A stretch of DNA of 64,000 bases from Siphonodentalium dalli (taxonomy: Eukaryota > Mollusca > Scaphopoda > Gadilida > Siphonodentaliidae), in contig CP136062.1 of the NCBI GenBank assembly GCA_032622095.1, positions 143,736,351 through 143,800,350 of the forward strand. Direction: 5' to 3'. Each line of letters starts with the position of its first letter. Position 1 is the stretch's first letter. Shown piece after piece: positions 1 through 12,150 of this stretch. The position numbers were made by a program, and so were the translations under genes. The notes under the pieces were generated by a model. The model made no database searches. It was not told where the DNA came from and saw nothing but the letters and a program-made list of their open reading frames with translations.

Positions 1-68
1 AATAGCATTGGCAATGCTATCGTATTTCATGCAAGGCTGGCTAGAGCCAAAACGATGTTATCAATTAC

Positions 69-1616
69 CACTCAAACGGATTGACTCAATTACAGAGAAC
101 ATATAGGCATTCGTGTCAATATTAACTTGAAATTGTGACTGGACCGGACTGGGATCGTCATTGTTTCTATACTCACCAAGCGCCACATAACCTGCGATGA
201 TTCCACTCTCGTTGTCAAAGCATGTGAAAAGAACTCTGACAGTGACCATCGTTGTGTAGTTGGAATTCTCAATTTCAGCATCTTGGCCAATCATTTTCTG
301 CGACGAATCTTCAATATCGGGCATTAATCCAGCTGACTCCCCAGTATTGTTGGTATTAGTTTCATTGCTGAATTCTTGAAGAGGCATAGTACCGTTACTG
401 ACAGAGGTGGTGTTGTCGGAAATTTCGGAACAGGCTTCTGTATAAATCAATGTAGACCTACTGTAAGAGAGCACAGGAGTCGTTTTGTCGACAATTAATG
501 GGCCTTGTCTGAAAAATGACGAAAGACCTGCGAAGTTCTCTATTGACGCAATGACGTACACCGGCGTACCGTGTGGTAGGTTGAATGGTATGACGTGATG
601 GCCATGGTGGTGTATAGATGTTAGGGGCAAGATCTGGTATCCGTCCACTGTTGTTCCAGATCCTATTTTCACATCATGTACTGATCTGTCACTATCTGAG
701 ACAGAGACCGTAACCAATAACTTAACGCGTGTCACTTGTCGCACATTCAATGCTGATGTACTCTCATTTTCACTAATCTCAGTGCATCTGGATACAAGAA
801 CTGATATGGCAGAAGGGTCGATGCGGCTATTTATTATTATTTGCAAGTCTGCGAGTTCCTGGTGTTCTGTATTCAAAATTAATCTTGCACTTTGCAGACC
901 TTTGTGCGTACGAGCGAAGTGTAAATTCATGTGAGCTTCGCTGATAACAGCCGATCCATACACAGATTCCTCAGTTTCGGCGTTAACAACCAATCGTCGT
1001 ATAATATTACCATCACCCATGTTCGGGTCCGGATAGAAACGAACACGGACTGACGTGCCATCCAATTCGTTCTCCTCTTCAATTAGTGTGACATTTTCTT
1101 CCACAAATGACAAGCATACTTGAACTTCCGGAGGGGTATCGTCAATTGTCAGGAAAGGACTTTGAACAGATGACGAGCATAGACCTGAAGCATCGCAGGC
1201 TTTTACCGCGACCGCCAGTCTGCCCGAGAAAGCTAGGGTAACGTTGTCCATCTGTATCTGTGTGTTCATACCCACGTCCTGGTATGCCGACGATAGTTGA
1301 CCATCACCTGATGTCAACGCTACGAGATAGCGAACGATGTGTGAATGACGGTCGTCGAAACCTCGCCATGATGCACCGACATGATCCAACTGGGATTGAG
1401 CTCTAATGTTACGGAACCTCCTCGTGTTGAAGACTTCCCCAACAGATGGCGGCTCGTTATCTATGATGAATCCATCGCTTGTCAACGAAGTGGTCAGTCC
1501 AACAGTATTTGTTGCCGATACCTTGCAGTAGTATCTCACACCAGGAATCAAATCCGGGATCTGCAAGGTGAACTTTGTCTCCAATCCGACGTCCGTAGGT
1601 GGCATAATGTCATCAG
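69..1616 (-). CDS. Exon: several FN3-like modules (most 3' exon in window)
   Basis: A 1,548-bp exon, phase 1-1, acceptor ACTTTTGCAG, donor GTAATTGA. About 516 residues from DDIMPPTDVGLE to SVIESIRLSG. Linkers IDNEPPSVGEVF, IDDTPPEVQVCL and VDKTTPVLSYS divide three or more modules; NTVGLTTSLTSDGFIIDNEP is a full repeat end. A Ser/Thr/Asn-rich loop with many N-glycosylation sequons lies near residues 405-435. The donor at 68-67 shows the gene continues beyond position 1. Confidence 0.9.
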
Positions 1617-2429
1617 CTGCAAAAGTTAGACGCATTTATGTGTTAAAGAGTTGAGAGTCATAGTGGAAGAATTAAGGGTTTGTGTGGTTCCTTATACTAA
1701 TATCCATATAATATATACACAGAAGGACAGTCTCAAAGATATATCCTTTCGGCGATGGTACAAGTACCGTACAGAAAACCCCATTAACACACGTGTTGGT
1801 CTGTGTTTATCACATACCACCCATCCTAGAATATGTGACTTGAAAAAGACTTACACGGTTTATTCAGGCGCACGCAGTGTTTTTATGTCATGTACCGATG
1901 ATGCTTTTGTGTTTAAGTTCCGGTCCATGGTTGAGATTGAAGGTCAATTACATCAAAGGGAGTGATGTGTATGGTAAATATGGGCCATACAGAATTGTAA
2001 ATACGGCACAACATAAGCACTGTATTCTAGGAACAAGCGTATACTCATAGGGAATTATTTTCGACACCTTAGCATTTATAAGAAGGGACATGAGATACAA
2101 AACGACCGTAACAAGGGTAATGCACTAGGGAAGTTGCATTTAATACAAAAGTCGCGCCTCAGTTGTTTCTAAATGTGACCGGAGTTATTGTTAATCTGGG
2201 GTCATATTAAAGTGAAAATGCGCGTACCTATATGAACATGCTAGTAACAGAACGGAAACGACTGGTACTAGCCTGTTTTCGGGTGCAATGTTTATGTACA
2301 CACATTTATTAGCGATACTGATTAAGATAAATATAATTTGTCTTGCAATTATTGCATCGGATTCAAAATATATATGTGTCCATGTTCAAAGGAATTATAC
2401 ATGTAGTGGTTAGCATGAATATAACTTAC
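1617..2429. other. Intron, nothing recognised
   Basis: AT-rich sequence between two exons in agreeing phase. No coding stretch, tandem array or inverted repeat stood out on either strand. Confidence 0.7.
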
Positions 2430-3997
2430 CAATTTCTGACGTCCCACATGAAAGTGTATACATCTCGATAATACTCTGCTTTTCAGAGAAGACACTATTC
2501 CAACATATATATAAGTGGTCTGTATTTCTAATGTACTCTGTATCTGTAATGCATAGGTCAATGCTCTCGTTGATCCGCGCGCCACGCCGCACAACTGGTG
2601 CCGTTGTGTCGATAACAAAAGAATTTGACTCGATGATCTCATATTCGGATTCGGAGAACCATATACGGAGGTGGAACACATATCTGCGGGCATGTGTAAA
2701 TCGCTTTGTGTCTTGGAAACAATGGCTGATGTTTTGTTCGCTCCCAGCATCTTGCCAAACACCTTCGACTGTTTCATCAAAGATCGATTCCCCATGACTG
2801 CCACCTTCCAACCCAATAGTCCATTCGTATCTTAGCACCGCCGGCAACTCGAGCTGCTCAGCCAAAAACGCAGTGAAACATCTTGTTGATGCCAGTGCAT
2901 TGCTTTTGTTTGAACCAAATCGGAACTGCACTAGGAAACTGCCTGACGAAATTCTCTGCCGACACGTCCATGGTGTCTCCACCTCGTGACAAACTGCGCC
3001 CATGATTGCACACGTACACTCCTTGGTACAGTAGTGGACCGAGCATGAATGAGTTTCGATGGTCAGGATGCCTGAATCGCCGCTGGTCATTGTTGCTACT
3101 GTTGTTACTCTTCTGATGTCACTCATGAGGCCAACCTCATTCATAGCAGCAACCGCGACAAGGACACTCTGTCCATTAGTTATATTTACGGGAAGTTTTA
3201 AGATCACGTTATCCACGGGATCTGCTACGTTGTTAGTGATGCTGTATGAGTCCAAATGTTCTCGGCTGCTATATGTCTCTCCAACGCTGATAGCAAATTT
3301 AACAATCTCGCTCTCTGGATCTATAAAGTCTTCCCAAGTAACAACCATCGATGATCCATGGGCCCCATTTGTGAAGGTAATCGGACCAACTATGTTACCC
3401 ATATGCGGCGGCGTGGAGTCAACTAATAGTGGAACGCTGGATGCAGAAGTACATAGTCCAGCGGCGTTGCAGCTCGTAACTGTGGCTATGTATTTGTCCC
3501 CAGAACGAAGTTCGTCTTTATTGAAGAGAAGCGTGATGTTATCTATGTTTCCGAAAGTTGTACCGTGATTCGCTACGTGGGCGTTATCATAAGTTGCAAT
3601 ACGGATGACGTGTCGGACGACCGGACTAGCGTTATCAATAAATTTCCATTTTAACATCAATTCAGTGTTGTCGTATTGCAGCGTATATTCTCCATTCGAT
3701 ATAGCATCTGGATGGATCCAAGTTGGCCTCAGAATAAGTGCTGGCGATGTCGCATCCACCACGAAGAAGTCTGATGTCGATTCCGTAGTCAGGTCGACGT
3801 TGTTGGTCGCATTCAATGAAGCATATAGTTTGATTCCGACAGGAATGTTTAATCCTGACCATAACCGGCTTGTTTGATAAGTCTGAGCTGGTGATGCAAT
3901 GTCACATGCGTAAGGCTCAGTTCCCAAGCATACACAGAAAGTTTGAATGTCACTTTGTGGATCATGGAATCCTACCCAGTGGATGGCAACGTGGTCC
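2430..3997 (-). CDS. Exon: several FN3-like modules
   Basis: A 1,568-bp exon, phase 2-1, acceptor TATTTCTAG, donor GTAAGTTA. About 523 residues with at least four modules. Linkers are VDATSPALILRP, VDSTPPHMGNI and IDTTAPVVRRG; strands include AIHWVGFHDPQSDIQTF and VVTWEDFIDPESEIVKFAIS. One region is Cys-rich (CSVHYCTKECTCAIMGAVC), probably an insert between modules. N-glycosylation sequons NIT, NIS and NES are present. Confidence 0.9.
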
Positions 3998-5695
3998 CTA
4001 GAAATAATGAACAAACAGTTTGAATTAATCTTATTCATATTAATATTATCATGTTAATTCATAATTATTACCACTTTATAAGGCGTTCTCTAGACCATTA
4101 ATATCGTTTTTCCGAGCGTTCCAAATAGTATATTTTTACCAAACACCGGTCCGAGGGCCGATAACGAGAAGCTTTATTCATTATCGGCCCGCGGCCCGGC
4201 AACTGACCGGAATTATATCTTGTTTGTTGTAACGCGAGTTACGTCCTTGCCGCGTTTATTTCAAGAAAATGTTTTCCCAGACATTTGTTCTGGTTTTATG
4301 ATTGGAAATCACGCTATATATGGTTGAAAGATTGTCTCAAGCGTATAAGAAATATAGTATTAGTAAGTATATGCATTAATAACGTTAGCTGTCACCCTTT
4401 CATCGTTTGTCACTCGATTGGCTTAATTAGAAGTGTGATGACAGGTGAGAGTTTTTAAATCATCTTGGTAACAAAGAATAATCTTACCCACAGATAACAT
4501 CAAAACCAAAATATCGTATAACATCACAAATCGCTCACCATTTTTCCTCCACCATCGGTGGAAATATAAATATGATTTCTGTCCTATTTAACAGCTGCAG
4601 ACGTTTGCCAAGATATCAGTAGATACATGTACACCAATGATAAGTCTGCTTTAATTATATGAAATTGCCAATTTCCTCTATTTTGTTATCATCAAGCCAC
4701 AGTAAATAGGACAGTACTTGTATCGAGTCAATCCTTTCATGTATTATCTTTTGCGTTAACGCTCTTAGTTCATAATCGGTTAATATGGGAGTACACACAA
4801 GTATATATACATGCATTTGATGAGACATATCCTTATATTCGGTTGATATATGCATTTAATTGTGTTCAAACGCGAACTAAATACATTGGTTTATGATAAA
4901 ATCAAATATACAAGATGGTGCACCTCGGGTACTGGTATACCATCACGGTGCTAACTTGAAACATAGACAGGGCGGAATTCAAACTTAAAATAAACAAAGA
5001 ATAACTCTACAAAGGTCAAAGGAAACAATGCCATTTGCCTCTCTTTTGACAGCAGTCATGACAGCGAACCTCCATACCATATATCACTCAGTTGCGACAA
5101 ACCATGGCTGATGTATCTGGCCGGACAGACACAAAACAAGTATTTTCAGTTGAACAAATAGGGATAATTCTAGAATGGAAAAGGCTAACAACATCATGTC
5201 ACTCTCTTTTGAAAGCAGCCATGACGGCGAAACTGCGCACACAATTTCACTCAGATCCGGTAACCCATGGCTGATATATATATGCCCGGACGGACTGATG
5301 GACAAACATACGGAAAAGGTCAATCCAGTATACCCTCCATTTATCTTTGACAAGTGGGGGTATAATAACATCGCTTGGACCTGGTGGTGGGGGCATACCA
5401 CATTCAGACTGGAAATGTTATGGGTAACCCTTTCTATACTAATTGGATGCCCAAAGTCAGTTAAAAAGTATACATTGGAATGGTATATTATTCATGTGTA
5501 GGGATGTTAAAGTGCAAACAAAAAAATAGACGACAGAAAAATAAATGCAGAAAGAGCCCCATTTATTGAGGGAAATGTTCGGATAATAAGTACAACAAAC
5601 GATAGTCGTATTGAAATTATTATCCGAACATTTCCTATTGGATAACGACTCATCAATGATGCTTTAGTATAGAAAGGGTAAACATGGAATTGTAC
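3998..5695. other. Intron with short repeats
   Basis: Contains a GC-rich imperfect inverted repeat near 4145-4205 (CCGGTCCGAGGGCCGATAA against TTATCGGCCCGCGGCCCGG), two diverged direct copies of about 165 bp at 5020-5300 (both hold TCTCTTTTGA.AGCAG.CATGAC and CATGGCTGAT), and the hairpin listed separately. No exon was seen. Confidence 0.6.
5571..5635. repeat. Perfect 19-bp inverted repeat
   Basis: GGAAATGTTCGGATAATAA at 5571-5589 is matched by its exact reverse complement at 5617-5635, with a 27-base loop. It looks like the tip or remnant of a small hairpin element in an intron. Confidence 0.75.
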
Positions 5696-5879
5696 CTTTG
5701 AGCCCAGTATCTCTGATGTTCATCGATCAGACCCATGTTGATTACTCCAGCAATTGGAGGCGATGAGTCGATAGTTACACCATCTGACGTCATGGTCGTG
5801 CAGAGTCCAGCGCCGTTACAGCACTTCACTGTTGTGTAGTACGCCACTCCGGTGCTGAAATGTCCCTTGAACGTATATC
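5696..5879 (-). CDS. Exon: FN3-like repeat end and linker
   Basis: A 184-bp exon, phase 1-2, acceptor CTGTTCCAG, donor GTACAATT. It encodes YTFKGHFSTGVAYYTTVKCC, NGAGLCTTMTSDGVTIDSSP and PIAGVINMGLIDEHQRYWAQ. The AG left at its end plus the first G of the next exon gives arginine, so the product reads WAQ-R-DHVAIHWVGF. Confidence 0.88.
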
Positions 5880-6207
5880 CTGGAACAGACGGATATCTCA
5901 TGAACACGGGCAATAAATATTGCCAATTCCAGTTAATAAAATGATGCTTCTGTTTGAGTGTAATCTAAATGAATTTTGTATTATTAATATATTTACAAAC
6001 TATATGTACTTAAATAAACATTTACGAACATTAACATGTATGTGTCTGTTTGAATATAATATCTATTATTTTTTTTATTTTACATATATATATATTTTTT
6101 TATTTCCATATATTAAAAAACTACTTGTGAAACATTTACAAACATTATCTTTTTATTAGGAACAGATAAGAGGAAGCGCTCTTTATCGTTAGGTGTTTGA
6201 GGATACA

Positions 6208-6985
6208 ACACGATACACATCAAATCCACAATGGGGAATCACGTGGTGTCGATGTTGGTGAGTACCATGAATTCAAACTGGCAGAGGCGAATTCAGACGC
6301 ACAAAACATAATATACGAGGAACTTATACAAAACAGCATTTTGATTGTTACGAGCACCTACTAGTTTAAAACAAGCTGATACCTTATTTGTTCGGAAATA
6401 CTCAGTAGTTTTCTATAGCATTCTGACCAAGGTTGCCAGTCGGAGGTTCGTGCAATACACCAGTCCATACACGATACACATCAAATCCACAATGGGGAAT
6501 CACGTGGTGTCGATGTTGGTGAGTACCATGAATTCAAACTGGCAGAGGCAAATTCAGACGCACAAAACATAATATACGAGGAACTGATACAAAACAGCAT
6601 TTTGATTGTTACGAGCACCTACTAGTTTAAAACAAGCTGATACCTTATTTGTTCGGAAATACTCAGTAGTTTTCTATAGCATTCTGACCAAGGTTGCCAG
6701 TCGGAGGTTCGTGCAATACACCAGTCCATACATCTTGGAGAATCCTTCGACTGACAACTTTGGTCAGAATTCTAGAGCAAACAACTGTGTTTGGACACAA
6801 ATGAGGTATTAGCTTGCTTGAAAAAATAGTATAGCATATGCTCGAAGCTGCCAAAACACTATGTAATATAGAATTATCATAGCTTATTACCTTTTTCTTC
6901 GTTTCTGATCGCGTTTGCGATCTCATCGGCCAATTTGAATGCGTCATACTCATCAACTCAAAACCACGTGATTCCCCACCGTGAA
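6208..6985. mobile_element. Hairpin (foldback) element with internal 261-bp tandem duplication
   Basis: Two nearly identical direct copies of 261 bp start at 6208 and 6469 (both CACGATACACATCAAATCC); the few differences include TTATAC/TGATAC. The segment 6731-6985 is a diverged inverted copy: CCACGTGATTCCCC at its end mirrors GGGGAATCACGTGG at each copy start, and ATTCTGACCAA..GTTG.CAGTC recurs in reverse. So this is a foldback element whose left arm has been doubled. It lies in the intron between the 7.0-kb and 5.9-kb exons. No transposase is present. Confidence 0.75.
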
Positions 6986-7043
6986 ATCATCGCCTCATAA
7001 TGAATAAAAGGGTCCTTCATTATATAGATAAAAATAGACTTAC

Positions 7044-7200
7044 TGTCAGTTTTGTGTATATTTCGCCATCCCTGTTCGTCACAATCTCCTTGTATTGTAC
7101 CCAGACAGACGATGTATTCGTAAATTCCTGAATGGGTGTCAGAGCAACCACTGATACCAACAATAATCGCGCCATGGTTCTTCTGGTAGTCTACGTCGCC
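7044..7200 (-). CDS. Exon: core of FN3-like module
   Basis: A 157-bp exon, phase 0-1, acceptor TTATTACAG, donor GTAAGTCT. It encodes GDVDYQKNHGAIIVGISGCS then DTHSGIYEYIVCLGTIQGDC and DEQGWRNIHKTD. The D.HSGI.EY.VCLGT..GDC strand closely matches the DPQSDI.TFCVCLGTEPYAC strand of the 4-kb exon. It has no ORF long enough to stand out by length alone. Confidence 0.85.
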
Positions 7201-7329
7201 CTGTAATAAAAACCAAACACGCCCTTACTGTAGTTGTGTTCGAGGTGTTCACAAATTGTTTATGCCAACATGGGGGCATTCCGATGTGAAGCGAATGGAG
7301 AACAAGCTAGAAGTATCTGGAATTTGTTG

Positions 7330-8070
7330 TTCGGGGTGGGAGGTAACACCGGGAAGCTCGCAAGAACCGAGTGGACCTCCCCTTCACCCCGCATTTTATA
7401 CCTTTAATTTGTAATTGTAATAAGAAAGACATACATATAGGCTACCGTGATTAGATTAGAGTGATGAATTTTCTTTTTCTTTCTTTGTTTGGTAGTTGTG
7501 CGATTGGTGGTGAGATGTTGTTGTCAGATGAAGTTGGTGACAGTTTTGCTCTTCCTTTGTACCATTCTTCGTTTGCTTTTGTAGGTTCATCGAACTTGCT
7601 ATATGTTACACCGATCGGTATTTAATTGGACGTCTGCTATCTGGTCCCTGGTTGTTGATTCCTAAGACTCTGGCTCTTGATTACTTGGAGTCTTCGGGAC
7701 GGTAAAGGTGGAGTCCTCCTAGGGTATGTTGTGGGGTCTGACTAGATGATTCCAGCTGCATTCCATGATACCGATCGGGGCGGACGGTGTAATTTCGTTG
7801 TTCAGATTAGTGTCTCTGCTTCGGGATAGTCAACTCTGTATGTAGCTGAGTGGGAAGAGGGATATAGGCGTCCCATCGCGTCGACTCTCTCAATCTCCAT
7901 CTGGCCACCATTGCTGTATCACTGCGACGTGTGAAGGGTTCTTCCTCCTCTTTACGGTCGCATATGTAGCCAATGTCTTTATCCCATGAGCTTGAGACGG
8001 TATCGGGCCACAGGTAATCCAAAAACAAAACATCCCAAGGCGACTAGATCCGACTGGCGACCGAATGAGC
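7330..8070 (-). pseudogene. Degenerate coding fragment, copy 1 of 2
   Basis: Minus-strand peptide pieces such as DRKEEEEPFTRRSDTAMVAR then WRLRESTRWDAYIPLP resemble the better preserved copy at 8390-9320 (EEEERPGTHRRDAERRAR, WMARKAERRPATSHLVPPL). The segment near 7330-7400 matches 8392-8465 at the DNA level (AACACCGGGAAGCTCGCAAG against AACCCCGGGATCTTCGAAAG). Both lie in one intron and in the same orientation. Probably remnants of a transposable element; the family is not recognised. Confidence 0.5.
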
Positions 8071-8389
8071 AATCTTTTATTTAATGTACTACACCAATTA
8101 CGTTCATTATGTTCCCGTTATCACGTTTCGGGTAATAAGTCAATACATGTAGAAACTTTAAATACTCTTATACTAAATATATGTTTGTGAATTGAATTGT
8201 CAGAAATTATCATTGTTTGTCTGTTCGTTTAATTAGGGGGTTAACATCGTTTTATAAAATATCACAGAAAGAGCATGCACAGTAACATTGACGAGTGTTC
8301 GTTATTATATTTCCCTAACACCACAACAATAAAGGGGTGTACTTCTTATCAATGTGTATAGATTCCTTATATGGCCATTTGTACCTTGG

Positions 8390-9320
8390 TTTGTGGTTTG
8401 AAGGCTAACCCCGGGATCTTCGAAAGGGCCGAGAGGCCCTTTCCTTAACCCCTCATTTTAAGCTTTATTTGAAATACATAAAACAAAAAAAACATTATTT
8501 CTTTTCCCTTCGTCGTTTGTTTGGATGCTACTCTGCTGATGACATTTCTTTTTCTTTTGTTTCCTTATCATCTCTTTCTTCCTCCTTTCTTTCCCGATCC
8601 TCTCTTTCCTGCTTTGCTAGTACAGTTTGATATTTTGCTATCCGTAGGATTTCAGCAATTCTTGGTGGAAGGGACGACTCGGATGATCCAGAAGTCTCCG
8701 GCTGATGGTATTCCGGAGTCTTTGGTGTAGTGAAATTATCAGGTGATTCAATGATCATTTCCGCCTAGACCATGAAGTCGGCTACAGTGACGCCGGTCCG
8801 GGGTGACGTCAGCGTCCCTGTAGTTTCCGCTGGTGGTGGCAGGTACATCCACTGCAGAGGCTGTCTGGATGTCATCAGTCGGCCTCTGAGATGTTGTGTC
8901 AGTGGATGTAGACCCGGGATGTTGGTCCTGTCCAGGGGAGGAACCAGGTGGGAGGTAGCTGGGCGTCTCTCAGCCTTCCTCGCCATCCACCTGGCCCTTC
9001 TTTCAGCATCCCTGCGATGTGTCCCGGGCCTTTCTTCTTCTTCCTCGTCTCGGTAGCCCTCCGCCGGTGTTCTTGGCTAGGCCGCAGCTGGTAGAGGGTG
9101 CGACCTCAAACTCCAGAGCCACGTCCACCCGATACTTATGTGCATGGAAACCACTCAATGCGTGGATCACCGGACTGGGGACATATAATCCAGCCAGGTC
9201 TAACAAAAAACTCACGGCCGCTCAACGGATTAGCACAGAAGTGCTGGTGCACGTCCTCTCCGTCGAACGACCGGATCGAGAATTTGCGTCGGGTTTTTTT
9301 TTATATCCCCCAATGTGAGC
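8390..9320 (-). pseudogene. Degenerate coding fragment, copy 2 of 2
   Basis: Three minus-strand reading frames follow each other, broken by stops or frame changes: 9215-9003 (DLAGLYVPSPVIHALSGFHA, KYRVDVALEFEVAPST), 8986-8765 (ARKAERRPATSHLVPPLDR) and 8758-8528 (SSLPPRIAEILRIAKYQTVL followed by a highly charged Glu/Lys/Arg tail). Between them, an EEEERPGTHRRDAERRAR stretch links the first two. Base composition is more GC-rich than the flanks, as expected of an inserted element. Likely the 3' coding end of a retroelement, but no reverse transcriptase, protease or integrase motif is visible. Confidence 0.5.
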
Positions 9321-9644
9321 CCCGGAAAATGACAAAAGAAAACACTTATCAGGTATGATGTGAGGTTTGAGCATTGTGGACTGATTTAATAAACTTCCGA
9401 CCCTACGTATGAAGACTTGCTAATACTAAATGTATAAAGTGTGAACCATGTGCATGTACGTTTTCACTATTGCATATATGTGAACGATTTGATAGTGGAA
9501 ACGTCCCTTAGTTGGTGGACACGACTTCGCGTGGAGATGATGCATCATTGGCATCATATTATCTTAGTTGTGGTTCCAATTAAAGACACGTTTGCACTAA
9601 TTGCGGCTGGTAGGACTAATGCTGTGCCTCAATATTCAACTTAC

Positions 9645-9752
9645 ATCTCTTTCTCCATCCATATCTAGGACAACTCCGGCGAAGGGTGGCGTTCCATCCA
9701 CACGAAAGCCATCTGAATGTCGAGTCATACACAAGCCAGCAGCATTTGTTGC
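9645..9752 (-). CDS. Exon: FN3-like repeat end and linker
   Basis: A 108-bp exon, phase 0-0, acceptor CATTTTCAG, donor GTAAGTTG. It encodes 36 residues, ATNAAGLCMTRHSDGFRVDG then TPPFAGVVLDMDGERD. NAAGLC...SDGF.VDGTPP is the signature of the module end. It joins YYATLT upstream and GDVDYQKN downstream in frame. Confidence 0.88.
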
Positions 9753-10174
9753 CTGAAAATGTCAAGCGACATACAGGGTGTCCGAGTTTTACATATACAG
9801 TAACTATAACCTCTAAATTGTGAAATTAAAAATGCCAAAATCACTTCCCTACACTTTCTATATTTCTATATTGATTCACGGTTATAAACTTATAGTTCGA
9901 GCTGAAGGACCAGTCAACCAGTCTAGGAGCTTTTGTCACTTGGGAATAATGTTTCTCACTTTTTTTTCGAGAGAAAAAATTACGATTTCTATATGATACA
10001 ACTTTAGATTATTAAACTATCTTTGTCAGATCGTTTGGGAGTTTTATGTCCAACGTATAGCATACGAAACTTGTGCGAAGATGTATAATCCAATCTTCTG
10101 CTAACCGTATGAGCAACCAACGATATGCAGGCATATAGTTTCATAGAAATTTAGCACAAATTACATGCACTAAC

Positions 10175-10485
10175 CGTCAAAGTAGCATAGTATGTGTGTC
10201 CGTCGAGGAAACCACGTGGGATTATGTCGATGGATCCACCATCAACCAGTTGCTTCGTAACAACGTCATCACTGCCACGAGATGAACCAATCATTAGCAC
10301 CATGTTATCTACTCCGCTCTCGGTATCACCGACTCCATCCCAGTAAATAGTTATTAGTGAATTGGCAGCAACAACACCCAGATCTCCGACGTTATCCACT
10401 AACAGCGACCCGATGGTGGGCGGCGTGGTGTCCACGACGATACCGGGCGATATGACCTCTGACCATCTTCCAAAGTAGTCGTATG
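10175..10485 (-). CDS. Exon: FN3-like linker and module
   Basis: A 311-bp exon, phase 1-0, acceptor CCAATCGCAG, donor GTTAGTGC. About 104 residues: AYDYFGRWSEVISPGIVVDT, then TPPTIGSLLVD, the ITIYWDGVGDTESGVDNMVL strand and the DGHTYYATLT end. This is a clean example of one complete repeat, with the linker first and the Y-x-A-T strand last. Confidence 0.88.
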
Positions 10486-10788
10486 CTGCGATTGGAAAAA
10501 GAATGGTCACATGTTAATATATAATATATATAATCCATTTAGGCTTACAACCGTATTCACTTCCACACTCTACACACGGCACATATAATAACAAGTATAT
10601 ATCAAAATGCACTATTCTATGTATTGTGTGTATTTGAGTGGAAATAGAATGTTATTATACCAACTGTTATCATCATTAAACATACTGATACTGAAACATT
10701 TTTCCCCACATCGCATGCAAATGTAGATAAATATTACCATGCATGCAGCAGCAATTTACTGATATATAACGTGAATATACAAACATAC

Positions 10789-10905
10789 CTCTCACTGTTG
10801 CATATATTACTCTTCCGTTGTGCAGATTGAGACCCGTGATTAGAGCATGATGAGACTGTCCAGCGAATGTTCTGTTCGTGACATCTGATGATCCAGGATG
10901 AGATC
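10789..10905 (-). CDS. Exon: part of FN3-like module
   Basis: A 117-bp exon, phase 1-1, acceptor ATATCAACAG, donor GTATGTTT. It encodes 39 residues, GSHPGSSDVTNRTFAGQSHH then ALITGLNLHNGRVIYATVR. The L.L..G..IYATVR end is the F-strand motif (compare YYATLT, YYTTVK) that precedes the next exon's AAYDYFGRWSE. Confidence 0.85.
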
Positions 10906-11450
10906 CTGTTGATATAATATCACTATTATGAGAGCGTTGCAAAAGAACATGTCATTTGTCACCGAACGGATGATCTGCGTTTAACATGAAACGGTCGCTA
11001 CATGTGCAGCCTTATGTTTACATGTACATGATCGCTTTTTGTTATCAAAGTTTTTCATATGTCTTTTTGTTATAGTACTAGTAATATCAACGAAATGTGT
11101 ATTATCAGGTACATGTATACGTTTCACAGGACTTCCTTTTCATATCAATTAAAATAACTTTACTTATAAGTATGTGTCATTCCATATGCTGCATGTATAT
11201 CAGTCTGACAGTCTCCTTATTGTTTCACTATCTGTACAACCTATACTTAGCGACTAAGCGCAGACCACTCAGAAGCTTGTGATCTTTAAGTTCACTGTAA
11301 CGATATCCCAGCAAAACCCGTTCACAACATGGACGATTGAACAATACCATTGCCTGTTGCATGTATTGAACGTCGTCATACTGTTTCGGTATTAATGTGA
11401 ACAGCCACCATCCGTCAAGGGTTGAAATATATTTCTAAATAAGCTCTCAC

Positions 11451-12150
11451 CTATTTGATACATGTAGTGTGAGATCGCCTGAACATGGTCTCCCACAACG
11501 TTATTCGACACCGTGGAGAATCCATGCCATTGCAAAATCACTTTATCGCCCGTAGAACTGTATCCCATGCTGGCCGATAGAACCTCCACCACACCACCAG
11601 CCGGGGCATGATCGCTAACAGTAAATCCATTTCCACACGCCTCAAATCCGTCGAAATGTTCCACATTGGCCTCTCTGTCGTGTGTCGCACTCGCTATCCT
11701 CGCGCATATATAATACTCTCGACCATCAACTAGTTTAATATTGCTAAAAATCTCCAGACCAGAATTGGATGTTCTCTCTGATATACACCCAGGTTGTTTA
11801 GCGCATGTCGCTGTTGGCGTGACTCTTTCCTCAGTAAGATACCAGTGAATTAGCCTATCATCCGTATGGAGAATAACCCCACCTACGTCTGTTGTTGGCG
11901 TGGCATAATCTAGCTCTGCGTCGTGGAGGCTAGTGAGCAGATTACCGACGTATTTGCTGGTGACGAAATCCCTGACCAATCCCAGCACCGAATCTTCGCC
12001 ATTAATTTCATAGAGCCGACGGTAGCTATATTCATTGGTGTGTGTCGTTACGTATACCTCTCTACAACTGATGAATGCATTTCCGCAAGGACAAGTAGCT
12101 TTAACACATGCATACAGAGTGGCATGTATGTGCTTTTCGATGTTAATACA
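11451..12150 (-). CDS. Exon: FN3-like modules with Cys-rich start
   Basis: A 700-bp exon, phase 0-1, acceptor TATATTTTCAG, donor GTGAGAGC. About 233 residues from CINIEKHIHATLYACVKATC to HYMYQI. The start is Cys-rich (CVKATCPCGNAFISC). It then carries a module ending DGFEACGNGFTVSDHAPAGG, where the usual SDGxxIDxxPP linker is degenerate (VSDHAPA), followed by the next module's GDKVILQWHGF strand. Confidence 0.85.
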
